Assembly: GCA_000277445.1 (NCBI GenBank)
Contig: AJWJ01000371.1
Coordinates: 1-23,536 of the forward strand
Direction: 5' to 3'
Length of the DNA: 23,536 bases
Source: Polysphondylium violaceum
Lineage: Eukaryota > Evosea > Eumycetozoa > Dictyosteliales > Dictyosteliaceae
In this document: positions 11,623-21,814 of the stretch, one piece after another
Layout: each line of letters begins with the position of its first letter
How positions within the stretch are numbered: position 1 is the first letter of the stretch
Program-made: the position numbers and the translations under genes
The notes under the pieces: model-generated
What the model saw: the letters and a program-made list of their open reading frames with translations, nothing else
What the model was told of the DNA's origin: nothing
The model's database searches: none

Positions 11623-12102
11623 ATGAACGTTCCTAATCAATCATCTTTATCAAGTATAAATAGTAATATTAATAATAAAGGATATGGTAATCAGTCAGTA
11701 TCAAATATGATGATGATGAGTTCACAAGCAGGTGGAGGTGGTGGTGGATATGGTATTCAATCGAAACCCATTAGACCTTTATTTAAGTCACAAGAGGGAT
11801 GTTATCGTTTGATTAAAGAGATTGCACCTTCAAAATCAATGATAAAGAAAACTTCGAATAAAACTTGTTCAAAAATATCTATATACTATCAACCCTCACC
11901 TTCTACATTAAGTAAAATATCTTTACTTCGTGGTAATAATAGTAATAATAGTGTTGGTAGTATGGGTAGTAATAATGGTAGTTTTAATAATAATAATAAT
12001 AATAATAATAACAGTAGTAGCTATAGTAGTAGTAATAAACCATTATCACCAATTCAAAGTAATATGATGGTTATTCCTTCGCAAATTAATAGTAGTAGTA
12101 GT

Positions 12103-12145
<43 letters not shown>

Positions 12146-13836
12146 GATCATTAAAGGAAATAATGGGAAACACACCATCATTATCATCAACGCCATCATC
12201 AACGCCAACAAATAATATGAATATAATTGGATCTAATCCAACTATTGAAGAATATACAATGCAAATACATCAAAAGAATATATTATCACCAACCAATCAA
12301 CGAGATCAACTATATTTTGGACATACATTTTGGGATTCATTTCTATTTTATAAATTTACAAATATAGAAGGTACAGAATATGAAGAACGTTCACCCATAG
12401 GTCTTAGATCAACACCTACCTGTCAAAAAATCAATAAAATAAAGAATTCAAATCAATTACAAGTGGTCGTTGGCACTGATTCTGGTGAAATTTATTACTT
12501 TGATCCATTAGATAGACAAAATACTAGTCCCGCTTTAATCTTTAATAAAGATGTATGTGTTTCTTTCATATTTTCTACTTTGATATATACTAATAACAAC
12601 AATAGTATAATAAATCAAAATGTACATGTATTGATTGGGTCCCAGAGAGTAATAGTCAATTTATAGCAGGATTTTCAAATGGTTTCTTAATGGTTTTCGA
12701 TATCACTAGAACTGATCCTCAACCTCCAGTTCAATTTAATAATCCTACATCACAAAATTTCTATGTAATCCAACAAAAGAATTCTAGATTTAATCCAGTA
12801 TCTGATTGGAATGTATGTAATAATAAGCAGATCAATGCTATGGTATTCTCTCCAAATGGTAAATATTTAGCTGTTGCTTGTCAAGATGGTTATTTACATA
12901 TTTTTAATTATGATACTAAATCGTAAGTTTTTATTTGTTATTTATTTCATTATTTCTTTGAATATAAATATTAACAACATATTGAATATTCTATTAGACC
13001 ATTTATTTCTTTTCAAAGTTACTTTGGAGGAGTTTTATCTGTTGATTGGAGTCCTGATGGAAAATATTTAGTTGTAAGTGTATCTGAATATCTTTTATCC
13101 CATGTGGTATTAATAATAGATATTTGTTTTTATTATAGACTGGAGGTGAAGATGATTATGTTAGTATTTGGTGTTTTGAAGAGAGATGTCTTGTATCTAG
13201 AGGTCAAGGTCATCAATCCTGGGTTGGATGTGTTAAATTTGATCCCTATATTTATAGTTCTGATTCAAATCATTATAGAATAATCTCTGGTGCTGAAGAT
13301 ACTAGATTATTACTTTGGGATTTTAGTAGAGAGTCACTTAGAAAACAAAGAGGAAAGAGTTTGGTATGTATTGTTTATTTGTGTGTTTGATTGTCTATCC
13401 AATAATTAATCAAACATAAATATTATAGTCAAAAACTACAGGTATCCCTAGACCTATTAGTAATAGTTTAGTTTATCCAGCCCCAATCCTCACTACAACA
13501 ACAGCAACAATCCCAAGCACAACCACAACCCCCTCGACTAATCAACAAGATACCAATAATATTAATCATAACAATGGAGTAGGAATGGTTATTAAAAGTG
13601 TACCTCGAAGTTCAATACCTATTATCATGCCTACAGTTTCACATCGGGCTCATGCAGAACCAGTTACAGATATAGCATGTACAAATGATTGGATTATAAC
13701 CTTATCTAAAAAAAATCTCTTGATTTGGGCCAGACCAGATACTGCTGCAAATTCTCAAAAGGTTGATTCTGTTGGATATTCTATGCATTCTCCAAACACT
13801 CCTTTAGAATATCAAATGCATTTAAATAATAATTAA
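11623..13836 (+). CDS. WD40 protein of the WDR20 / DMWD / CreC family (5 exons, 651 aa)
   Basis: Exons are 11623-12552, 12606-12922, 12998-13073, 13139-13363 and 13429-13836, giving 652 codons with the stop. The ATG at 11623 is preferred; an in-frame TTG lies two codons upstream. The first ~260 residues are rich in Ser, Asn and Gly with two Asn tracts. WD40 repeats follow: VVVGTDSGEIYYFDP, then CTCIDWVPESNSQFIAGFSN, NAMVFSPNGKYLAVACQDG, SVDWSPDGKYLV, and the family-typical TGGEDDYVSIWCFE, RGQGHQSWVGCVKFDP and GAEDTRLLLWDFSRE. The C-terminus carries HAEPVTDIACTNDWIIT..KKNLLIWARP. In animals WDR20 activates the deubiquitinases USP12/USP46 together with UAF1; fungal CreC partners the deubiquitinase CreB. 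A similar role as a cofactor is inferred here. Family assignment is strong; the last repeat is separated by a Thr/Asn-rich insert. Confidence 0.9.
11986..12146 (+). repeat. Two AAT runs coding poly-asparagine
   Basis: AAT-rich runs at about 11986-12012 and 12105-12144 encode Asn tracts in the disordered N-terminal part of the WDR20-like protein. AGT (Ser) repeats lie between and beside them. They lie outside the WD40 core. Confidence 0.85.
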
Positions 13837-14374
13837 TTATGATATAATAATAACAATAATAATAATAATAATAAACACAACACACCATATTGTAAATAAA
13901 TAAATTTAAAATTTAATAAATATTTAGATGGTTCAATGTTTTTATTTGTAAAATACTGGACCATACACCATAACAACGCCTCATGACCTGCCAAGCTGCA
14001 AATGTTTAAGATTCATTCTTTTCCTTTTTTTTTGTTTCTGAAAAAAAAAAAATTAGATAAAAATTGACATCAGAAATTTGATGAAGGATTAAATCAGACA
14101 CGCTGTGCTGTGTATATTCTTATATTGATCCAATAATTCAACATTCTCTTGAGATCAGTTACGACTTGTCTCTAAAGGAATCAACAAGATTTTATTAAAT
14201 TCGTAGTACAGCGAAAATCTTTGCTTTTACTTTAAACTCTCAAATGTTTTTCATATACATACGATATTCAACCCCGTTTGTTCATGAGTAGAGGAGATAT
14301 GAAGTAGATTTCTCACGTTGTTGTGTGTTTGTGTTGTTGATAATAATATAATATCGATATTTTATATTATTTTA

Positions 14375-14400
14375 AAATGGTGGTGGGTATGGGGATTGTG
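14375..14400 (+). promoter_or_regulatory. G/T-rich element (G-box-like)
   Basis: A sequence of the type TGGTGGTGGGTATGGGG stands out in a genome where G is rare. Dictyostelium G-box-binding factor (GBF) recognises G/T-rich elements of this general type. Calling this a GBF site is inference. Confidence 0.3.
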
Positions 14401-14603
14401 TTTATGTTGAAAATTATTGTATGTATTTTTATGTATTTTTATGTATATATATGGTAAGGGTTATAAATAGAATAATTGGAATTGGAATTATTTTATCTAA
14501 ACTATATTCCCACACAAACACAAACACATACACATACAACACAATTCCCTTTTTTTTTTTTTTCTTCTCTTTTGATTACCCCACCATAACCACTCTAAAT
14601 TTA

Positions 14604-14632
14604 GTGGGGGATGGATTTAAGTGGTGGGGGGT
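14604..14632 (+). promoter_or_regulatory. Two G-rich blocks
   Basis: GTGGGGGATGG and GTGGTGGGGGGT lie within 30 bases of each other, followed at 14660-14735 by long TG-alternating stretches. Such G/T-rich patches are candidates for G-box-type developmental enhancers in Dictyostelium. Confidence 0.3.
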
Positions 14633-15450
14633 AATTCGAATGATGTGATTACCAATATATTGGGTGTTTGTGTGTGTGTTTGTGTGGTTTTGAAAGAAAG
14701 AGAGAGATGGTGTGTGTTAGTGTGTGTGTATTTCAATCTTATTATCATCCAACATATTAATCCTCCTTTTGAAAAAGTTTTTTTCTCTCTTTTTTTTTTT
14801 TTAATACATATTGGATAGATATAATAAATAGAACAATTATAGGCGTATTTTTCGGATAGTAGGTCAATAAAAATAAAAATAATAATAATAAATAATAGTA
14901 ATAATAATTTTATAGTCGTAACAAATTTGATAAAGGGGTAGAGGAAAAATTTGATTAGAGTTTCACAAATACAACAATATAAATACAACATCAAGTTTCT
15001 TTTCTTTTTTTTTTACCATTTCGAAATATAATACTTGTTACCTATAAACGACCAATATCAGTGATCTATAACAAATTTAGTATTTAAAAACAAAACAAAA
15101 AAAGGTACAGATATAAATTATTCACAACTGATTGATCTACCATATTTCTATAAACAAGTAATTTTTGTATCAAACACAATTTTTTTTCTATATCTAGTCC
15201 TTTGTACATCATTTCCTTTTGGGTACATAATATTTATTGGTGTGTTTTGATCTTTTCTATTTCTACATAAAATATGTTTAATTAAATATATGTGGGTGTG
15301 AAAATTATTATCTCTTTTCTCTATCTCTCTACATACATTAGTTTTTTATTTTCAACACCACCATTACACTACCATTACCACCTTTTCATCATCATCACCA
15401 TCATCACATTGATAATCATCATATCATATCATATTTAATGTTTGTTCTAT

Positions 15451-15510
15451 ATGGGAGGGTGGCAGTGTGTTTATTGTGTTAGTGTGGGGGTGGGGTAAAG
15501 GGGTAGTGGG
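15451..15510 (+). promoter_or_regulatory. Dense G/T-rich cluster
   Basis: About 60 bases read almost entirely G, T and A on the plus strand, including GGGAGGGTGG, GTGTGGGGGTGGGGTAAAGG and GGTAGTGGG. It is the densest G-rich patch in the window and lies about 700 bases upstream of the ELMO gene start. A GBF-type enhancer or a G-quadruplex-forming patch are both possible. Confidence 0.35.
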
Positions 15511-16221
15511 AAATAATACTTATACTATATTTAATTAACACTAGTGATACTAAACATCTTTGGTTGTTGTACTGTTATTATCTATCTAACTATCCAATAT
15601 ACACTTTCTTCCTTATAAGAATCATTTGTTTTTATTCTCACTTTCACCTTTTCTTTTTTTTTTTTTTTTTTTTTTCACTTCCACTCTTACTCCATTTTTT
15701 TCCGTTGTTTCCTGTTATTTGTTCTTGTAGTACTTGTTTTTCTTTTTTTGGTTGGGTGTTTATTATCAACACATCAATATATTCATCCATTTGTTTTTTA
15801 TTTAATTATTTTTTCTTTTCTCCCCCTTCTTTATATTATTATAATTTTTATATAAATCTATTTATCACAACCATTATTATTAATACTATTAGTATCTCGT
15901 AAATTTATCCAAAGCTTTTATTATATCTGATTAATTTATATATATATATTTTTTTTTTTAGAGAGATAGTGTGTATGTGTGTGTATGGTGTGTTTGTTGA
16001 ATTTTTATTTGTGTTATTTACTAATTTAAGCTATTTTTATTAAATTAATATTGTATTGCTTTTTTCTTTCTCTCTTCATCACTTTTTTTTTTTTCACTTC
16101 AATATAACATGAATAGTTGATTAACATCATACATATATCTTCACAACAAAAAAAATACTATTACTTTAGGATTATTTAGATAGGGAAAGAAAAATCAAAA
16201 CAACAACAAATAACCAAAGAT

Positions 16222-19200
16222 ATGAATACCATCAAAATACATGTATTTAAAGGAGACATAATCGTAGAATATCAGTTAATTAGAGGTGTTAAAGTAACTA
16301 CACAAATAGATATTTTATGTCAAATTTTTAGAATAGACGGTGACCCTTCAAAATACTGTTTGTTTATAAAAGATTTAAATATATTTATTACAGATGAAGT
16401 ATGTGTTTAAGACTATGAGTAGATATTGTAGAGTATAAATTTAGAATATTAATAATAATAACAATGTCACAGAGTTTATTTAATGATGGGTATGAACATC
16501 CTTTAATCGATAATTGTAGGGCAGAATTGATGTTATCACCAAATTATCAAGTTGATATGATTTTAGAACAATTAAATAGTGAAGCAACAGTGAAAAAAGG
16601 TTTAATGGGTTTAAAAGTTCATTTACAAGTAATTATTTATTTATAAAGTCTTTTTATTGTTTTCAAAATACTTACTTTATTATATTGTAGAATTCATCAT
16701 TTGCAAGTGAATTTTTTAAAAAAGATGGATTGACAACATTACAATCTATAATATTCGAATTAAAAAGTGGAAATGTATTATCATATGCACTTACTGTTTT
16801 AGATATGGTTGCATCACTTCCAGAATTTAAATGGTCATCAATTTCATTAAAAATAATAGATAAAATAGTAACTGATTTTGATCATCAAAGTATAAATATT
16901 GTTGGTCCATCATTAAAAATTGCTGTAAGTATTATTATCATATTTACCAAATCAATATATATTAATAACGAATTAAATAATAGATTAAATTGGCAAATGA
17001 TACACAATGTGGCTATAAAATGTTGATAGAATCGATAGAAAATCAAAAAAGAATTAATAATGAAAATATTTATTTTAAACTTATCAATAATAATTTAAAT
17101 AGTAAAGATATCAATACTCAAGCCTATTCACTTACATTAATCAATTCAATGGTATCATCATCACCTGAACCAATAGACTTTTTAGAATTATTAGAAGGTT
17201 ATAAAATTACAAATATATTAAAAACACAATTACATGCTACCGATATAATATTTAGAAAACAAATTTATAAATTTCAAGTAAGTAATGAGATAGAAAATTA
17301 AAATATCTATTTAATATTAATTTTTATTATTATAAATTAGAATTTAAAAATTCAAGAATTTATTAAAGATTCATTAACAAATTATAACAAGGACGAATTA
17401 AACCATCAAAAACTATTGGAAAGATTATGGTTATTATTATTTCCAGATGAAAAATTTCATACAGTTGATGAAACATGGAAAACAATTGGATTTCAAAGTA
17501 AAGATCCAGCTAGTGATTTTAGAGGAATGGGTATCGCTGGTTTAAAACATCTTTTATATTTAGCAACTCATTATAAAGATATTTTCTTACAATTAACAAA
17601 CGCACAAACTGCAATTCAACAATCACCATTGGCCGAACGATATTATCCAGTTGCTGTATGTGGTATTAATATAACGAGTTTATTATTGGAAATAATTAAA
17701 CCCCAATCAACAAATCATCATCATCATAGTAATAATAGTAGTAGTAATAATCATAATAGTGGTAGTAGTGATACAGATTTTCCAATTTATCCAGCACTCT
17801 TTGATCATCGACATTCTATTGAAGAAATTTATTGTATAGTTATCGAAGTATTTGGTATGGTTTGGGATGATTTAAATGCAAGATATATGGATTTTCAAAA
17901 AGTATTACAATTTGTTCGAGGTATTATCACAGAGTCATTGGTCAAATCAAATACATTAGCAGAATTTAAAGCAAGTACATTGGCAAAAAGAAGTGAGAAA
18001 AAGATAAATGAAGTTGGTTCAAACAATAAAAAGAATCAAGGTAGACATTCAAAAAGTTTAAATAGTGGTAGTAGTGAAAGCCTTACTCCATCTAGTCGTA
18101 TCTCTATAAATACCCATGAATATGGTGATAGAAAGAGTTTTGATTATATATCGAGAAGTGTTGATATTCAAAGAGAAATTATGTCTAAATCATTTATCGA
18201 TGATATTGAATTGGAAAGTTGTACCATTTCACCCGATGGAAATTCACCTCTTCACAGTGCAGTTTTGTCTCATTCCTATGATAATGTCACTCATTATCTA
18301 AATATCAATAGCTATACAAACAGTACCAATAATGCAGGTCTAACGCCACTCAATGCCGCATGTAACAATTGCTCACCCCAAATGATTGAACTTATTCTCT
18401 CTTATGGCACTGTTGATCTATCCATTCCATCCAAAGGTGGCTATAGACCCATTCACAACTTTAGTTCGAGAAAATGGGTCTCTGAAGAGTTTAGCAAGAT
18501 CATTAAATTACTACTCGATAAGCCAGGTTCAGATATTGATATAAGAACAATAGAGAGTCAAGAAACTTCACTACATATTGCCGTTGGTCGACAATTTGAA
18601 GACAATGTAAGGGTTTTATTAAGTTTAGGTGCAAATCCAAATGGCTTCAACAAAAAAGGGGAAACTCCATTACACATTGCAGTAGCAAAGAAAAACAAAG
18701 ATATCATTGCCACTCTCATACACTTTCTTGCAGATCCATTCATTTCCAATGCACTCACAAATGAATCTTGTATAGATTTATGTCATAATGATCAAGAGAT
18801 TATGTCTCTACTGAGACAAAGACCATTGGATAAATCTTCCTCTTCTTCCTCTTCTTCTAGTGTTGCTAAAATTCCAGATGAAGCAAATAATCTTTCAACT
18901 ATAGTTATAAACAAAAAGCCTACTCCTCTTCCAAAAAGACCAGGCACTGGTAGTATAGGTCCTAGTGGAAGTAATTTATTATCAGTATCAAATGGTAGTA
19001 ATAGTAATAGTATTAGTAATAGTAATAATAATAATAATTTAAATAATAATACCAATGGAAGTATAAGTGCAAGTAGTAGTATATCAAATATAATTGGTAA
19101 TAGTTTAGGTATTAGTAATAGATCAATATCACCAACACCACCTACTTCACCTGGTTTAATGTCACCAAATATTAAGCCTTCAACACCACTCAGACACACA

Positions 19201-19659
19201 AATAGTGTTATAGGACTCAGTAGTCATTACCTTTCAACACCACCAGATCATAGTTCGCCACACACTAGTATTTTATCAACACCAACATCACCTCAACATT
19301 ATTCTCACACACCACCCATTCGAACCAGTAGTTCATTTTTTAATGAAATCAATGGTAGCTATGGAAATTTGAGTTCTATTGGAAATTGTGGTAACAGTAG
19401 TAATGGATTTGGTAGAGGTGGTAGTAATAGTAGTATTCATTCTTCATTTAGATCACCAACTGTTTCAGGTATTTCAAATCAACCAAATGCTTCTCCAAGT
19501 AATATAAAGAAATTGGATCTAATTAAAAAATATTTAAATGAATCTCTTTGTTATGTCGATTTATTATATTCTCAAGATGGAAAATCAAAAGATCATTTGA
19601 AAAAGTTGAATGAATGTGCAAAACAATTTAAATCTGTTTCAAAATCAATAAAACCTTAA
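16222..19659 (+). CDS. ELMO-domain protein with C-terminal ankyrin repeats (5 exons, 1059 aa)
   Basis: Exons are 16222-16398, 16473-16628, 16691-16924, 16984-17277 and 17341-19659. All introns fall between codons and the sum is 1060 codons with the stop. Residues 1-60 look like the small N-terminal domain of ELMO proteins. Residues about 70-290 are helical armadillo-like sequence (LEQLNSEATVKKGLMGLKVHL; ALTVLDMVASLPEFKW). The ELMO domain spans about 310-500: ERLWLLLFPDEK, DFRGMGIAGLKHLLYLA, ALFDHRHSIEEIYCIVIEVF. Ankyrin repeats follow at about 580-785 (DGNSPLHSAVL, GLTPLNAACN, ETSLHIAVGRQFEDNVRVLL, GETPLHIAVAKKNKDIIATL). Then come a Ser/Asn/Pro-rich linker with PTPLPKRP and a short helical C-terminus. 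ELMO proteins work with Dock-family exchange factors to activate Rac at the membrane. Metazoan ELMO1 ends with a PH domain that I do not see here. Which Dictyostelium elmo gene this is I cannot tell. Confidence 0.9.
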
Positions 19660-19781
19660 TCAATAGAATTTAATAATAAAATAATAATATTTATATATAT
19701 ATTTCTTTTAAAACTAAACAAAAAGCTCCTGGAGTAATCTTATTTTTTTTTAATTATCATTTTATCTTTATTATTACTTTT
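19660..19781. terminator. Convergent 3' spacer
   Basis: A spacer of 122 A+T-rich bases lies between the stop codons of the ELMO gene (plus) and the coiled-coil gene (minus). An AATAAA lies at about 19673 on the plus strand. The final stretch before 19782 is T-rich, hence A-rich when read on the minus strand. No gene is present. Confidence 0.5.
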
Positions 19782-20704
19782 TTACTTTATTTTTCCAATA
19801 TTTGTTAATGCATATTTACAGCACTCAATAAAAAATCTATCATGACAAGAGGGATAGGATTCTAACCAATTTTTCATGAAACCAATTTTTGATGTTGAAA
19901 TTGACAATATAAATTTTTCAATATGATGTTTGTGTTTTTGATCAAGAGCTTTCATATTATTTGTAAAGGAAACAGAGTGAAGAAAGTTTGGATCTAAAAT
20001 CGTTGATATTTTGCAAAGTAGATTTGCTCTTAGAGTTGATAGATAATCAATGATAAAACTCTCTTGAGCGGTAAATAGGGATTGATAGATGTCTGTGAAA
20101 ACTTGAGTTAGCTTTGTAGCAGTCTCTCTGTCTCTAACATTGTATGACTTTGCCTTTTTGTATGGATTATATTTAACCAACTCTGCCAATGTATTGATTA
20201 GAAATACCCAATGCATTTTCAATGAATTATTATCAAATTGTATATCAAACAAAGTTTCCAATTTTTCTTTGGATGAGTAAAATTTCGTTTGAAATATCTT
20301 TTTCTTAAATACAACATCCATTAAATCTTCTCCTTTCAATTTCCTATATTGTTCACGATACTGACTTGAACGGTCTTCTAAATTTTTACAATATTTGAAT
20401 GCCAACAAACTACGTATGGTGTCTGGATTACCTTTTGATCCAATTTCAGGTATACTTGAATCTTGTAAAAGATTGGAATTACATATCCAATTGATAAATA
20501 TTTTTAAAAAACTCTTATTCAACAAGATACCCTCTTCCCAATAGGTCATATACAATGGTATATCTTCTTCTTCTTCTTCTTTTTTCTTTTCTTTATATTT
20601 AATTTCTAATTTTTCTTTTTCACTTTCGAATGATGATGATAAACCATCTATATTCAAATCTATTTCTTGTTTATTATTATTCTTTTGATTATTCTTATTT
20701 TGAC

Positions 20705-20773
<69 letters not shown>

Positions 20774-21518
20774 TACTATTATTACTATTGTTATTATTAT
20801 TATTTTTAATTTCATGTTCTAAATAAGATATTTTAGATTGTAAATCTTTTATTTGCTTTTGATATTGTAATTGAAGTTGATGATATTTAATTTGGTCCAA
20901 TTGAATTTGTTTTTGAAGCTCATAGATTTGTTTACCTTGTTCAATATCATTTTTTAATAAACTTATTATATCTAAACTAAATTGCTCTCTCCAATTTTCA
21001 TCATAACTTTTCTCTTTAAGATTTTCTACATCTGAATTTATATTTGTACCGTTTATGTTTGTATTGACTGTTGATGTTGTTGTGGTGGTTGTAGTTGTTG
21101 CTGTAGATGTAACTCTGCTTTTTTCTATCTTTTTATCATTATCATCACTGTCACTATTATAATCATTATATGTACTGCTACTATTACTCTTATTATTAAC
21201 ATTATTAATATTATTTTGATCAGAATCAGAGGATTGATTCACTTCAAGATCTTCTATATCATTTTGATTCTGTTTTGTGTTGTTATTCTTTGTCGCTTCA
21301 TCTAAAATAACACTATCAACACTTTGAACTTCATCATAATTATCACCATCTTGATCGTTATTATCATCCTCTTCATCAGCATCAAGATCAATCGTTTTAA
21401 TCTTTTTTGATGATTTAAAGACTTCTCCTCTGTCAACGTCTACATCTATATCGCTATGACTCTCGGAGGGAGAAGAGTGGTTATCAACCAATGGTCTCTT
21501 CAGAGTTACTTTACTCAT
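19782..21518 (-). CDS. Unrecognised acidic coiled-coil protein, probably nuclear (578 aa)
   Basis: A single open frame with ATG at 21518 and no need for introns. I do not recognise the family. Residues 1-150 are low-complexity and very acidic (DADEEDDNNDQDGD; SDSDDNDKK), with basic patches LKRPL and FKSSKKIKT that could be nuclear import signals, then a Thr tract. Residues about 178-237 predict as coiled coil (NDIEQGKQIYELQKQIQLDQ and onward). A long Asn tract covers about 238-275, and an acidic/basic segment follows near 300-325 (KYKEKKKEEEEED). The last ~250 residues are well mixed, helical-looking and probably a folded domain, with aromatic and charged positions such as LYMTYWEEGILLNKSFLKIF, SLLAFKYCKNL and KNWLESYPSCHDRFFIECCK. 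It could be a chromatin or RNA-associated protein; that is inferred from acidity and NLS-like patches only. Confidence 0.8.
20705..20800 (-). repeat. TTA/AAT run coding poly-asparagine
   Basis: A near-pure trinucleotide run (about 20 units at 20707-20768) extends into mixed Asn/Ser codons. It encodes the Asn tract between the coiled coil and the C-terminal domain of the unrecognised protein. It is the longest perfect run among the coding repeats here. Confidence 0.9.
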
Positions 21519-21814
21519 CTGTTGGGGGTATTTAATATTGTGACACTACTATTATTATTCTTGTGAAAGCAATCAGATCTGTTATTGACTATGACTAATA
21601 TAGTCTCATATTTTTATTAATAGTTTTAAATCACGCCAATTTTCAAATTAAAAGTTGCATTCTTTTTTTTTTTTCTCCATATAAAATACTTTGTGAAAAT
21701 TTGAAAAAAAAAAAATTGTTTGTGCGGAGCAAATTCTGCCAAATTTTACTGATTCGCAAAATTTGATGATTTTTATTTTTTTTTTTTAAAAATACACAAA
21801 TCAAAAAATAAATA
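21519..21814 (-). promoter_or_regulatory. Spacer between two minus-strand genes, with a hairpin
   Basis: This 296-base spacer holds the 3' end of the CXC gene and the promoter of the coiled-coil gene. It contains T/A runs at about 21663-21676 and 21703-21715. It also has an imperfect inverted repeat at 21730-21765, where CAAATTCTGCCAA faces TTCGCAAAATTTG: 11 of 13 positions pair across a 10-base loop. Confidence 0.45.

Larger units (their letters stand above)
13837..16221. other. 2.4-kb gene-free region upstream of the ELMO gene
   Basis: I find no supportable coding gene, tRNA or rRNA. The left part starts with an AAT-rich 3' tail and AATAAA signals (near 13893-13920) for the WDR20-like gene. 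About 13940-14290 has a more mixed base composition than the rest and could hold an unrecognised transcript or relic. From 14370 on come G/T-rich patches, TG and AG runs, long T runs (for example 15654-15675) and CA/TCA-rich stretches (15355-15435). Open frames here are low-complexity. It may be a long upstream regulatory region for the ELMO gene. Confidence 0.5.

Noticed and set aside
14079-14200. TGATGA that could be a C box of a C/D snoRNA
   Set aside because: No CTGA D box follows within a reasonable distance and no closing stem flanks it.
14625-14650. TTCGAAT resembling a tRNA B-box core
   Set aside because: No A box, no acceptor stem and no cloverleaf can be formed around it.
14617-14994. 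Overlapping open frames on both strands
   Set aside because: Both come from TG/CA and T/A runs and look like chance frames in low-complexity DNA.
15564-15902. Plus-strand open frame of 112 codons
   Set aside because: It consists of Phe/Ile/Leu/Ser from T-rich spacer, with no domain and no splice partner.
18792-19199. Minus-strand open frame with Leu and Glu runs
   Set aside because: It is antisense to the Ser/Asn-rich linker of the ELMO gene and has no independent support.
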